The notes under the pieces are model-generated. The model did not search any database and was not told where the DNA came from. It was given only the letters and a program-made list of their open reading frames with translations. Positions 30,418 to 39,606 of a stretch of 64,000 nucleotides of DNA are shown here, in pieces (positions within the stretch are counted from its first letter, which is position 1; every line of letters starts with the position of its first letter). The DNA lies in the NCBI RefSeq assembly GCF_017573465.1, contig NZ_JAGEPF010000001.1, forward strand, positions 395,954 through 459,953. Reading direction: 5' to 3'. Made by a program: the position numbers and the translations under genes. The DNA is from Actinomadura violacea. GTDB taxonomy: Bacteria; Actinomycetota; Actinomycetes; Streptosporangiales; Streptosporangiaceae.

Positions 30418-33114
30418 GTGCCAGCCAAGAACGGCACCGCGAAGAGTGGCCAGGCGAACGGCGCCGGCACGCGCCTGGTGATCGTCGAGTCGCCCGCGAA
30501 GGCGAAGACGATCGCGGGTTACCTGGGCCGTGGCTACATCGTGGAGTCCAGTATCGGCCATATCCGGGACCTGCCCGGGAGCGCCTCGGAGGTGCCGGCC
30601 AAGTACAAGGGCGAGCCGTGGGCGAAGCTCGGCGTGAACGTCGAGCACGACTTCGAGCCGCTCTACGTGGTCAACACCGACAAGAAGGCGCAGGTCGCCA
30701 AGCTCAAGAAGCTGCTGGCCGAGGCCGACGAGCTCTTCCTCGCGACGGACGAGGACCGGGAGGGCGAGGCGATCGCCTGGCACCTCCAGGAGGTCCTGAA
30801 CCCGAAGGTGCCCGTGCACCGGATGGTCTTCAACGAGATCACCAAGGACGCGATCCAGCGCGCCGCCGCGAACCCGCGCCAGCTGAACATGCCGCTGGTG
30901 AACGCGCAGGAGACGCGGCGCGTCCTGGACCGGCTGTACGGGTACGAGGTCAGCCCGGTCCTGTGGAAGAAGGTCATGCCGAAGCTGTCGGCGGGCCGGG
31001 TGCAGTCGGTGGCGACGCGGCTGGTGGTGGAGCGGGAGCGCGAGCGGATCGCGTTCGTCCCGGCGCACTACTGGGACATCCTCGGCGAGTTCGACACGGG
31101 CAAGGACGACGAGCCGAAGGCGTTCAAGGCCGGGCTCGTCTCCGTGGACGGCAAGCGCGTGGCGCAGGGCCGCGACTTCGCGTCCGACGGCACGCTGAAG
31201 ACCAAGGACACGCTGCACCTCGACGAGCCGTCGGCGCGCGCGCTGGCCGAGCGCCTGCGCGGCAGGCCGTACGAGGTCAAGTCGGTCGAGTCCAAGCCGT
31301 ACACGCGCAAGCCGTACCCGCCGTTCCGGACGACCACGTTGCAGCAGGAGGCCAGCCGCAAGCTGAGCTTCTCGGCGAAGTACACGATGTCGGTCGCGCA
31401 GAAGCTGTACGAGAACGGCTTCATCACCTACATGCGAACCGACTCGATCACGCTGTCGGAGACCGCGATCACCGCGGCGCGGCGGCAGGCGGCGAGCCTG
31501 TTCGGCGGCGAGTACGTGCCGGACAAGCCGCGCGTGTACCAGTCGAAGGTGAAGAACGCGCAGGAGGCGCACGAGGCGATCCGCCCGGCGGGCGACAGCT
31601 TCCGCACCCCCGCCGAGACGGGCCTGTCCGGTGACCAGTTCCGGCTGTACGAGCTGATCTGGAAGCGGACGATCGCGTCGCAGATGAAGGACGCGGCGGG
31701 CCGCTCGGTGTCGATCCGGGTGACCGGGGTGTCGACGCGGAACGAGACCGCCGAGTTCGGCGCGACCGGCAAGACGATCACCTTCTACGGGTTCCTCAAG
31801 GCGTACGTGGAGAGCGCGGACGACCCGTCCACCGACCGCGACGACCAGGAGCGGCGGCTGCCGAACCTGGAGCAGGGCGACCCGCTGTCGGCGAACGCGG
31901 TGGACGCCGAGGGCCACTCGACCCGCCCCCCGGCCCGCTACACCGAGGCGAGCCTGGTCAAGGAGCTGGAGGAGCGGGAGATCGGCCGCCCGTCCACCTA
32001 CGCCTCGATCATCGGCACGATCCTGGACCGCGGCTACGTGTTCAAGAAGGGCACGGCGCTCGTCCCGTCGTTCCTGGCGTTCGCCGTGGTGAACCTGCTG
32101 GAGCAGCACTTCGGCAACCTGGTCGACTACGACTTCACCGCGCACATGGAGGACGGTCTCGACGAGATCGCCCGCGGCGAGGCCGAGCGCGTCCGGTGGC
32201 TGACCCGGTTCTACTTCGGCGACAACGGCGAAGAGGGGCTGAAGGAGCTCACCGAGGACATCGGCGACATCGACGCCAAGGGGATCAGCTCGTTCCCGGT
32301 GAAGGGCTCCGACATCGTCGTCCGGGTCGGCCGGTACGGCTCGTACCTGGACCGGGACGGCGAGCGGGTCAACATCCCCGACGACATCGCGCCGGACGAG
32401 CTGACGGCGGAGAAGGCCGAGGAGCTGCTGGCGCAGCCGTCCGGCGACCGGGAGCTCGGCACCGACCCGGAGACCGGGCACATGATCGTGGCGAAGTCGG
32501 GGCGGTTCGGCCCGTACGTCACCGAGATCCTGCCGGAGGCGCCGCCGCCCGCGGAGGGCGAGAAGAAGAAGCGCACCAAGAAGGCCGACGCGCCGAAGCC
32601 GCGTACCGGGTCGCTGTTCAAGTCGATGTCGCTGGACACGATCACGCTGGACGACGCGCTGAAGCTGCTGTCGCTGCCGCGCACGCTGGGCGAGCTGGAC
32701 GGCGAGCCGGTGACGGCGCAGAACGGCCGGTTCGGGCCGTACATCAAGAAGGGCACCGACAGCCGCTCGCTCGGCTCCGAGGAGGAGCTCTTCACCGTCA
32801 CGCTGGACCAGGCGAAGGAGCTGCTGGCGCAGCCGAAGCAGCGCGGCCGGCGGGCCGCCGCCGCGGCGCCGCTGCGCGAGCTGGGCAAGGACCCGGCGAG
32901 CGACAAGCCGGTGGTGGTGAAGGAGGGCCGGTTCGGCCCGTACGTCACCGACGGCGAGACGAACGCGAGCCTGCGCAAGGGCGACGAGGTCGAGTCCATC
33001 ACGATCCAGCGCGCCGCGGAACTGCTCGCGGAACGGCGTGAGAAGGTGGCCGCGGGCGGCGGGAAGAAGAAGACGACGACCCGCCGTCGCACCTCTGCAA
33101 AGTCCGGCTCATAA
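30418..33114 (+). CDS. topA: DNA topoisomerase I
   Basis: 898 residues, GTG start at 30418 with GGTTGGAG upstream. The Toprim domain opens with 'LVIVESPAKAKTIAGYLGRG' and has the metal motif 'DEDREGEAIAWHL'. The catalytic Tyr is in 'FITYMRTDSITLS', and the C-terminal region contains four repeats of the form 'GRFGPYV' instead of zinc fingers. It ends in the Lys/Arg-rich tail 'KKKTTTRRRTSAKSG', typical of actinobacterial TopA, which supports processive relaxation. It relaxes negative supercoils and is essential in relatives. The fused transporter-thymidylate kinase gene follows after 28 bp. Confidence 0.98.
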   Translation: MPAKNGTAKSGQANGAGTRLVIVESPAKAKTIAGYLGRGYIVESSIGHIRDLPGSASEVPAKYKGEPWAKLGVNVEHDFEPLYVVNTDKKAQVAKLKKLLAEADELFLATDEDREGEAIAWHLQEVLNPKVPVHRMVFNEITKDAIQRAAANPRQLNMPLVNAQETRRVLDRLYGYEVSPVLWKKVMPKLSAGRVQSVATRLVVERERERIAFVPAHYWDILGEFDTGKDDEPKAFKAGLVSVDGKRVAQGRDFASDGTLKTKDTLHLDEPSARALAERLRGRPYEVKSVESKPYTRKPYPPFRTTTLQQEASRKLSFSAKYTMSVAQKLYENGFITYMRTDSITLSETAITAARRQAASLFGGEYVPDKPRVYQSKVKNAQEAHEAIRPAGDSFRTPAETGLSGDQFRLYELIWKRTIASQMKDAAGRSVSIRVTGVSTRNETAEFGATGKTITFYGFLKAYVESADDPSTDRDDQERRLPNLEQGDPLSANAVDAEGHSTRPPARYTEASLVKELEEREIGRPSTYASIIGTILDRGYVFKKGTALVPSFLAFAVVNLLEQHFGNLVDYDFTAHMEDGLDEIARGEAERVRWLTRFYFGDNGEEGLKELTEDIGDIDAKGISSFPVKGSDIVVRVGRYGSYLDRDGERVNIPDDIAPDELTAEKAEELLAQPSGDRELGTDPETGHMIVAKSGRFGPYVTEILPEAPPPAEGEKKKRTKKADAPKPRTGSLFKSMSLDTITLDDALKLLSLPRTLGELDGEPVTAQNGRFGPYIKKGTDSRSLGSEEELFTVTLDQAKELLAQPKQRGRRAAAAAPLRELGKDPASDKPVVVKEGRFGPYVTDGETNASLRKGDEVESITIQRAAELLAERREKVAAGGGKKKTTTRRRTSAKSGS

Positions 33115-33142
33115 CGACATTCACGCCGATACCCTGACCGAC

Positions 33143-35272
33143 ATGACCAGAACGGACGCCTCCCGGCCGCACCCCGCCGCGCCGCAGCCGGGCGCCTCCC
33201 CGCTCTCCGCCGCGGCGGCGCCGTTCCGGCGGCTCCGGACCGCGCTGTCGGTGTCCGGCCTGGGCCAATGGCTCGCGGTGCCGGCGCTGTCGGCGGCGGC
33301 GGTGCTGCCGGCGGACGGCACGGAGGCGCGGCTGCGCGCCGCCGGCGCCGTGCTGGCGCTGCTGGTGCTCCCGGCGGTGCTGCTCGCGCCGCTCGCGGGG
33401 GCGCTCGCCGACCGGGTCGACCGGCGGCTGGCCCTGCTGATCGCCGACGGGCTGCGCTTCGTGGTCGTCCTGACGGTGCCGCTGGTGGACGCGCTGCCGT
33501 GGACGCTGGCGGCCGCGTTCCTGGTCGGCTGCCTGTCGCTGCTGTGGGCGCCGGCGGCGTCCGCGGCGCTGCCCGCGCTGGTGTCCGACGCGACGGTCGG
33601 AGCGTCCGCGGGCGGGACCGTGGTGGCGCGCGAGGCGGCGGAGACCGATCTGCGCGCCGATGCCCGCCGGTCCGCGGCGCGCGCCGCGTTCGGGCCCGCG
33701 CCGGTCGCCGCGCTGCTGTTCGCGGTGCTCGCCGTGATCGCGAACGCGGTGCTCGGGGCGTCGCACCGTACCGACCTCCCGCTGTACGCGACCGCCGCGC
33801 TGTTCGTGCTCGCGGCGGCGCTGACGGCGCTGGTCAAGCAGGTTCCGGCGACGGAGCCGATCTCGGTCCCGGCGCCGCTGAAGCTGCTGTTCCAGGGGCC
33901 CGGCCTCGACCGGGCCGGGCACGGGCTCGGCCTGGCCGTCGGCGGTGCCGCGCTCGCGGCGGGCGCGGTCGCCGCGGTCGCGCGGGTGCACACCGGCGAG
34001 CTCGGCGGCGGGGACGCGGGCTACGGCGCCGTCCTCACCGGGCTCGCCGCCGGCCTCGCGACCGGGCTGTTCCTCGGCCCGCGCGTCCTCGGCCCGTTCA
34101 GCCGGCGCCGGCTGCTCGGCCTCGCGGTGATCGCCGCCGCGCTGCTGCTGATCGTCGCCGCGCTCGTGCGCAACCTCGTCGTCGTGGCGTTCGTGGCCGC
34201 GTTCCTCGGCGTCGCCGCCGGGGCCGCCTGGTCCACGGCGACCGCGGCCGTCCGCGATCCCGCCGGCGAGACCGGCGACGAATCCGGCGACCGCCGTCCG
34301 CGCGCGTTCCTGGCGTCGATCGCGCTCATCGGCACGCTGGTCGCGGTCGCCGCCGTCCCCGCGGTGGCGGGCGCGCTCGGCTCGCACCGGCTGACCATCG
34401 GCGACGGCTACGACCTCGACGGCTCGATGGCCGCGCAGCTGATCGCCGCCGTCCTCGCCCTGATCACCGGAGCCGTCGCCTACCGGCGGCTGGACGACCG
34501 GCGCGGCATCCCCCTCGCCGCCGACCTGCGGGCCGCGCTGCGCGGCGAGGTGTACGTCCCGCCGTCGCAGGCCCCCGCGCCCGAGCCGGTCCGCCGCGAG
34601 CGCGGCGTGTTCGTCGCGTTCGAGGGCGGCGAGGGCGCCGGCAAGACCACGCAGGCACGGCTCGCCGCGATCTGGCTGCGCGACCACGGCTACGACGTGA
34701 TCACCACGCACGAGCCGGGCGCCACCAAGATCGGCATGCGGCTGCGCGCGATGCTGCTGGACCGCGACACCACCGGCCTGTCCGACCGCGCCGAGACCCT
34801 GCTGTACGCGGCGGACCGCGCCGACCACGTCGCCAACGTGATCCGGCCCGCGCTGGAGCGCGGCGCGATCGTGGTGAGCGACCGCTACCTGGACTCCTCG
34901 CTCGCCTACCAGGGCTACGGCCGGCAGCAGCCGGTCGGCGCCATCGCCCGCGTCAACGCGTGGGCGACCGGCGGGCTGGTGCCCGACCTGACCGTCCTGC
35001 TGGAGGTCCCGCCGGCGGACGGGCTGCGCCGGCTGTCGGCGCCCGCCGACCGCATCGAGTCCGAGCCGCAGGAGTTCCACGAGCGCGTCCAGGCCGGCTT
35101 CCGCGCCCTCGCCGAGGCCGAGCCCGACCGGTACCTCGTGCTGGACGCGAGCCGCCCGCAGGCCGAGCTGAGCCGCGAGATCCAGTACCGCATCCGCGAG
35201 ATCCTCCCGGACCCGATCCCGGCCGGCACCGAGGACGCGACGAGCACCTTCCCGGCCATCACCGACGTCTAG
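33143..35272 (+). CDS. tmk: MFS-like membrane domain fused to thymidylate kinase
   Basis: 709 residues, ATG at 33143. Residues about 30-460 form an MFS-like membrane domain of roughly 12 helices ('LLAPLAGALADRVDRRLALL' marks the family's cytoplasmic loop). Residues about 490-695 are a full dTMP kinase with P-loop 'FEGGEGAGKTTQ', 'VVSDRYLDSSLAYQG' and 'ADRIESEPQEFHERV'. The kinase makes dTDP for DNA synthesis. This fusion is known from other actinobacteria. The membrane half could be a degenerate transporter or an anchor. It lies between topA and holB, consistent with a DNA-metabolism operon. Confidence 0.93.
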   Translation: MTRTDASRPHPAAPQPGASPLSAAAAPFRRLRTALSVSGLGQWLAVPALSAAAVLPADGTEARLRAAGAVLALLVLPAVLLAPLAGALADRVDRRLALLIADGLRFVVVLTVPLVDALPWTLAAAFLVGCLSLLWAPAASAALPALVSDATVGASAGGTVVAREAAETDLRADARRSAARAAFGPAPVAALLFAVLAVIANAVLGASHRTDLPLYATAALFVLAAALTALVKQVPATEPISVPAPLKLLFQGPGLDRAGHGLGLAVGGAALAAGAVAAVARVHTGELGGGDAGYGAVLTGLAAGLATGLFLGPRVLGPFSRRRLLGLAVIAAALLLIVAALVRNLVVVAFVAAFLGVAAGAAWSTATAAVRDPAGETGDESGDRRPRAFLASIALIGTLVAVAAVPAVAGALGSHRLTIGDGYDLDGSMAAQLIAAVLALITGAVAYRRLDDRRGIPLAADLRAALRGEVYVPPSQAPAPEPVRRERGVFVAFEGGEGAGKTTQARLAAIWLRDHGYDVITTHEPGATKIGMRLRAMLLDRDTTGLSDRAETLLYAADRADHVANVIRPALERGAIVVSDRYLDSSLAYQGYGRQQPVGAIARVNAWATGGLVPDLTVLLEVPPADGLRRLSAPADRIESEPQEFHERVQAGFRALAEAEPDRYLVLDASRPQAELSREIQYRIREILPDPIPAGTEDATSTFPAITDV

Positions 35273-35308
35273 GGCGTCCCGGCGCGCGGCAGCCCTTAGC
35301 CTTGTCCC

Positions 35309-36451
35309 ATGAGCGTGTGGGATGACCTGGTGGGGCAGGCGCCGGTCGTCGAGCAGCTGTCGTCGACGGCCGCGGGGACCGGCGGCGGCATGGCGCACGC
35401 CTGGCTGTTCACCGGGCCGCCCGGGTCCGGGCGGGTCACCGCGGCGCGGGCGTTCGCGGCGGCGCTGCAGTGCACCGAGACGCCGCGCGGGTGCGGGCAC
35501 TGCGCGTCCTGCCACCAGGTCCTGCAGGGCACCCACGCGGACGTGGAGGTCGTCCGCCCGCAGGGGCTGTCGTTCGGGATCAAGGACGCCCGCGCGCTGG
35601 TGCTGCGGGCGTCGTCGTCGCCGAGCGGGCACGGCTGGCAGATCGTGCTGTTCGAGGACGCCGACCGCGCCACCGAGGGCGCGGCGAACGCGCTGCTGAA
35701 GGCCATCGAGGAGCCGCCGGCGCGGACGGTGTGGCTGCTGTGCACGCCGTCGGCGGAGGACCTGCTCGTGACGATCAGGTCGCGGTGCCGGCAGGTGACG
35801 CTGCAGACGCCGCCGATCGCGGCGGTCGCGGACATGCTCGTCCAGCGCGACGGCGTCGACCGGGAGACCGCGGAGATCGTCGCGCGGGCCGCGCAGGGGC
35901 ACATCAGCCGGGCGCGGCTGCTCGCCTCGGACCCGGCGATGCGCCGCGTCCGCGAGCAGGTCGTGGCGGTGCCGCGCCGGCTGACCGGGGTGAGCCCGGC
36001 GGTCGCGGCGGCGGAGACGCTGGTGAAGGCCGCGAAGGCGGAGATGGAAGCGCAGACGTCGCAGCTGAACGAGGCGGAGACGTCCGCGCTGCGCAAGGCG
36101 CTGGGGGAGAGCGAGAAGGGCCGCATGCCGCGCGGTACGGCGGGCGCCCTGAAGGATCTGGAGGACCGGCAGAAGTCGCGGTCGACGCGGCTGCTGCGCG
36201 ACGCGCTGGACCGCACGCTGCTCGACCTCGCCTCCTACTACCGGGACGTGCTGACGATCCAGCTCGGCGCGGGCAGCGAGCTGGTGAACATCGAGCTCGG
36301 GCCGGAGCTGCGGACGGCGGCGTCGGGGGGCCGCCCGGAGGACACCCTGCGCCGCCTCGACGCGATCATGGACTGCCGGGAGCGGCTCGCGGCCAACGTC
36401 AACCCGACGCTGGCGTTCGAGGCGCTCACGCTCGCGCTCCGCACCGGCTGA
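35309..36451 (+). CDS. holB: DNA polymerase III delta' subunit
   Basis: 380 residues, ATG at 35309. N-terminal AAA+ domain with the degenerate P-loop 'GPPGSGRVTAARAF' (Arg for Lys, as expected in delta'). The zinc site is 'GCGHCASCHQVLQGTHADV', and 'LLKAIEEPPARTVWLLC' and 'SRCRQVTL' are the sensor/SRC region. The C-terminal helical collar domain fills the rest. It is part of the clamp loader that places the sliding clamp. The topA-tmk-holB order is a replication-gene cluster; the ricT gene 5.7 kb further on often follows holB directly in other bacteria. Confidence 0.95.
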   Translation: MSVWDDLVGQAPVVEQLSSTAAGTGGGMAHAWLFTGPPGSGRVTAARAFAAALQCTETPRGCGHCASCHQVLQGTHADVEVVRPQGLSFGIKDARALVLRASSSPSGHGWQIVLFEDADRATEGAANALLKAIEEPPARTVWLLCTPSAEDLLVTIRSRCRQVTLQTPPIAAVADMLVQRDGVDRETAEIVARAAQGHISRARLLASDPAMRRVREQVVAVPRRLTGVSPAVAAAETLVKAAKAEMEAQTSQLNEAETSALRKALGESEKGRMPRGTAGALKDLEDRQKSRSTRLLRDALDRTLLDLASYYRDVLTIQLGAGSELVNIELGPELRTAASGGRPEDTLRRLDAIMDCRERLAANVNPTLAFEALTLALRTG

Positions 36452-36651
36452 GCGCCCATCGGACCGCAGGGCCGAGCGCCCGCCGGACCGCGGGGTCGAG
36501 GCCCGCTATTCGACGGCGCGTCTGGGATTAACACAAATCGCCCCTTTTCGTTACAGCTCCGTACGCGTCTCTCAACAGACGCACCCGTACCGTCTGCTGG
36601 CCATAGCACGCCGAAAACGGGCGCGTTCCCCCCATGGCCAGGAGGTCTGCT

Positions 36652-38358
36652 TTGCGGCGAGCCTTGATTTCCGCCGCGTGCGCCGTCGCCACCACGGCGG
36701 CGCTCGCGATTCCAGCGTCCGCGTCACCGGCTCAACAGCCGGCGAAAGGCGCGGCGTCGGAGTACGTCGTCCTCTACAAGGACGGCGTTTCCCTCGGCAA
36801 GGCCCATGACGCGGTGAAGGCCGCCGGCGGCTCGATCGTCGAGGAGAACGCCGATGTCGGCGTCGCCACCGTCCGGTCGAAGAACCCCGGGTTCGTCCAG
36901 GCGGTGATGCGGCAGGGCGCCCTGGACGGCGCCGCGCACAACCGCGTCATCGGCGAGGCCCCTAAGGAGAAGAAGGCCGCCGCGAAGGTCGAGAAGACCG
37001 CCGGCACGCAGGGCCGGGTGACGGTGAAGGGCAAGCCGTCCAAGCACACCGAACCCCTCGCCGACCTGCAGTGGGACATGAAGCAGATCCACGCGACGGC
37101 GAACGGGTCGTACAAGGCCGAGCCCGGTTCCAAGAAGGTCCTCGTCGGCATCCTCGACACCGGCGTCGACGGGAACCACCCCGACATCAAGCCGAACTTC
37201 GACCGGAAACTGAGCCGGAACTTCACGCACGACGTCCCCTACGACGCGGATGGCAACGTGCTGGACGGGCCGTGCGAGTTCAAGTCGTGCGTGGACCCGG
37301 TCGACTGGGACGACAACGACCACGGAACGCACGTCGCGTCCGAGATCGCGTCCCCGCGCAACGGCCTCGGAATGGCGGGCGTCGCACCGAACGTCACGCT
37401 GGTCAATCTGCGCGTCGGCCAGGACTCCGGGCAGTTCTATCTGCAGCCGACCATCGACGGCCTCACCTATGCCGCGAAGAACGGCATCGACGTCGTCAAC
37501 ATGAGCTACTACATCGACCCGTGGCTGTGGAATTGTGCCAATAACCCGGCGGACAAGCCGGAGGACCAGCTCGAGCAGCGCACCATCATCCAGGCGACGC
37601 AGCGGGCGCTCGACTTCGCGCACCGGCACGGCGTCACCCTGATCTCCGCGGCCGGCAACGACTTCGTCGACTACACCAAGACCAACGTCGACGACAGCAG
37701 CCCGGACTTCCCGTCCTACCCGGGCGAGAAGCCGTACGAGCGGACGATCCCGGCGAGCTGCCAGTCGATGCCGTCCGAGGGCAAGCACGTCATCCCGATC
37801 TCGGCGACCGGGCCGAGCACCCGCAAGTCGTACTACAGCAGCTTCGGCAACGGGTACGTCGCGGTGGCCGCCCCCGGCGGCGACAAGGTCGACAACGCCG
37901 CCCAGCGGCCCGACGACCGCGGCGGCATCTGGGCCGCCTACCCCGAGCGCCTCGCCAAGGAGCGCGGCGAGCTGAACGCGGACGGCACGCCGAAGGTGTC
38001 GTACGTGATCCGCAGCTGCAAGGGCAAGACCTGCGCCTACTACCAGTCGCTGCAGGGCACGTCGATGGCGTCCCCGCACGCGGTGGGCGTCGCCGCGCTG
38101 ATCATCAGCAGGTTCGGGCACCGCGACGGCCGCACCGGCGGCCTCACCCTCGACCCGGACTTCGTCGAGTGGAAGCTGCGCGGCAGCGCCACCCCGAAGG
38201 ACTGCCCGAGCCCGAGCACCGTCGACTACGTCTGGTACACGCAGACCAACGGCACCTGGGTGAAGCACACCTCCACGCAGACCTGCGAGGGGACGAAGGG
38301 GAAGAACGGGTTCTTCGGCGCCGGCATCGTGGACGCGCTCCACGCCGTCCAGCGGTAA
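36652..38358 (+). CDS. Secreted subtilisin-type (S8) serine protease
   Basis: 568 residues from the TTG at 36652, chosen because AGGAGG lies 6 bases before it; the ATG at 36634 has no ribosome site and would place that site inside the gene. Signal peptide about 1-25 ('AALAIPASAS'). An inhibitor-I9-like propeptide ('YVVLYKDG') precedes the mature enzyme. The triad is Asp near 168 ('GILDTGVDGNHPD'), His near 224 ('DNDHGTHVASE') and Ser near 471 ('GTSMASPHAVG'), with the oxyanion Asn in 'ISAAGNDF'. Six or more cysteines may form disulfides. Likely an extracellular nutritional or developmental protease. Confidence 0.95.
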   Translation: MRRALISAACAVATTAALAIPASASPAQQPAKGAASEYVVLYKDGVSLGKAHDAVKAAGGSIVEENADVGVATVRSKNPGFVQAVMRQGALDGAAHNRVIGEAPKEKKAAAKVEKTAGTQGRVTVKGKPSKHTEPLADLQWDMKQIHATANGSYKAEPGSKKVLVGILDTGVDGNHPDIKPNFDRKLSRNFTHDVPYDADGNVLDGPCEFKSCVDPVDWDDNDHGTHVASEIASPRNGLGMAGVAPNVTLVNLRVGQDSGQFYLQPTIDGLTYAAKNGIDVVNMSYYIDPWLWNCANNPADKPEDQLEQRTIIQATQRALDFAHRHGVTLISAAGNDFVDYTKTNVDDSSPDFPSYPGEKPYERTIPASCQSMPSEGKHVIPISATGPSTRKSYYSSFGNGYVAVAAPGGDKVDNAAQRPDDRGGIWAAYPERLAKERGELNADGTPKVSYVIRSCKGKTCAYYQSLQGTSMASPHAVGVAALIISRFGHRDGRTGGLTLDPDFVEWKLRGSATPKDCPSPSTVDYVWYTQTNGTWVKHTSTQTCEGTKGKNGFFGAGIVDALHAVQR

Positions 38359-38372
38359 CCGCCTTCCGGCAC

Positions 38373-38404
38373 GCGGCCCCCGGTCCCTCCCGGCCGGGGG
38401 CCGC
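38373..38404 (+). terminator. Terminator hairpin after the S8 protease gene
   Basis: An 11-bp perfect stem (38373-38383 with 38394-38404) closes on a 10-base loop. It starts 15 bp after the protease stop codon and separates it from the sigma-factor gene. Confidence 0.7.
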
Positions 38405-38481
38405 GCCCATGCCCGGCGGAGGCCGCTGAAACAGATCGGCCGCTCGAAGCAACCCGGGCGGCCCGGCGACGTCTCTGGGAC

Positions 38482-39030
38482 ATGGAGACTGAAACGGTGC
38501 TCCCCGAACGGGAACGTCCAGCGGCCCCCGCGCGCGCGGCGTCCGGCGACGCGGCGGACGCGGTCACGGAGCTGTACCGGGGCCACGCTCTCGGCCTGAT
38601 GCGGCTCGCCCTGGTGATGGTGGGCGACCGCGGCACGGCCGAGGACATCGTGCAGGACGCGTTCGCGGGCCTGTACAAGCGATGGCCCCGCCTGCGCGAC
38701 CGCGACAAGGCGCTGACGTACGTGCGGTCGGCGGTCATGAACGGGTCCCGGACGGCGCTGCGCCGCCGCCGCAGGCCGCTGCGGGCCGTGCACGCGCCGG
38801 CGGTGTGGTCCGCGGAGGCCGCGGCGATGGTCGGCGAGGAGCGCCGCGAGGTCATGGACGCGCTGCACCGGCTCCCGGGCCGCCAGCGCGAGGCCCTGGT
38901 GCTGCGGTTCTTCGCCGACCTGTCCGTCGAGGAGATCGCCGCCGCGATGGGGGTCAGCCCCGGCACCGTCAAGTCGACCACGTCCCGGGCGCTCGCCGCG
39001 CTCGGCCGGATCCTGGAGGGAGAGCAGTGA
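38482..39030 (+). CDS. SigE-family ECF RNA polymerase sigma factor
   Basis: 182 residues, ATG at 38482. Region 2 is at about 30-95 ('LYRGHALGLMRLALVMVGDR', 'AEDIVQDAFAGLYKRW'). Region 4 is at about 125-178 ('LHRLPGRQREALVLRFFADL', 'SVEEIAAAMGVSPGTVKST'). It is an ECF-type sigma factor and would redirect RNA polymerase to a small regulon. The stop overlaps the GTG of the next gene by 4 bp (GTGA), so its partner is the membrane protein encoded there. Confidence 0.93.
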   Translation: METETVLPERERPAAPARAASGDAADAVTELYRGHALGLMRLALVMVGDRGTAEDIVQDAFAGLYKRWPRLRDRDKALTYVRSAVMNGSRTALRRRRRPLRAVHAPAVWSAEAAAMVGEERREVMDALHRLPGRQREALVLRFFADLSVEEIAAAMGVSPGTVKSTTSRALAALGRILEGEQ

Positions 39031-39587
39031 ACACGACCGAAGAACGCCTGGTGGACGCGCTGCGGTCCGTGGGCGACACCGTGAGCCCCGAGGACGTCCC
39101 GCCGCCGCGCTTCACCGAACGCCGCCGTGCCGGGGCCCGGCGGCCGGTGCTGATCGCCGCCGCGGCAGCCGCCGCGGTCATCGCCGGAGGCGCCGTCGCG
39201 GGAGGCGTGCTGCCGTCCGGCCACAAGGACCGGCGGCCGGTCGCCGCGAGCACCGGGGTGCGGGTGGCGCTGTTCCTGTGCACCCGCCAGAACCGTAACG
39301 ACAACTGCGCGGGCAGGGACGTGACCGAGCGCCAGAAGGCGGATCTCAACGCGTCGCTGGACACCGACCGCCGGGTGCGCGACGTCGTCTACGTCACGAA
39401 GGAGCGGCACTGGGAGCAGTTCAGGGCACGGTTCAAGAACACGAGGCCGCCGGCGCTGCCGACGACCTCACCGGAGTCGATTCCTCCGATGTTCATCGCC
39501 ACGGTCGGCCGTGCGGACGTCAAAGCGTTCATGCAGTTCTACCTCGGGCGGCCGGGGGTCGACACCGTCGTGATCGAAGGGCGCTGA
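39027..39587 (+). CDS. Membrane protein with FtsX-type extracellular domain, coupled to the ECF sigma gene
   Basis: 186 residues, GTG at 39027 overlapping the sigma stop. Residues 1-37 are cytoplasmic and begin 'VNTTEERLVDALRSVGDTVS', like the short leaders of proteins paired with SigE-type sigma factors. One membrane helix follows (about 39-58, Ala/Val/Gly-rich). The extracellular part (about 72-185) matches the FtsX extracellular domain: 'VALFLCTRQNRNDNCAGRDV' with two Cys, 'VVYVTKERHWEQFRARFK', 'TSPESIPPMFIATVG'. The four-helix FtsX permease is absent. I infer a sensor/anti-sigma role for the sigma factor; an anti-sigma zinc motif is not seen. Confidence 0.75.
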   Translation: MNTTEERLVDALRSVGDTVSPEDVPPPRFTERRRAGARRPVLIAAAAAAAVIAGGAVAGGVLPSGHKDRRPVAASTGVRVALFLCTRQNRNDNCAGRDVTERQKADLNASLDTDRRVRDVVYVTKERHWEQFRARFKNTRPPALPTTSPESIPPMFIATVGRADVKAFMQFYLGRPGVDTVVIEGR

Positions 39588-39606
39588 CCTGGGGCATGAT
39601 GGGTGG

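Noticed and set aside
30175..32481. Long minus-strand extension of the DUF5703 gene
   Set aside because: Only the last 64 residues match a family; the rest is antisense to topA.
35420..35450. Damaged Walker A in holB (Arg for Lys)
   Set aside because: Delta' subunits of the clamp loader normally lack a functional P-loop, so this is expected and not a defect.
32999..35902. A 967-residue minus-strand frame over tmk and holB
   Set aside because: Antisense to two clearly recognised core genes and of shadow-type composition.
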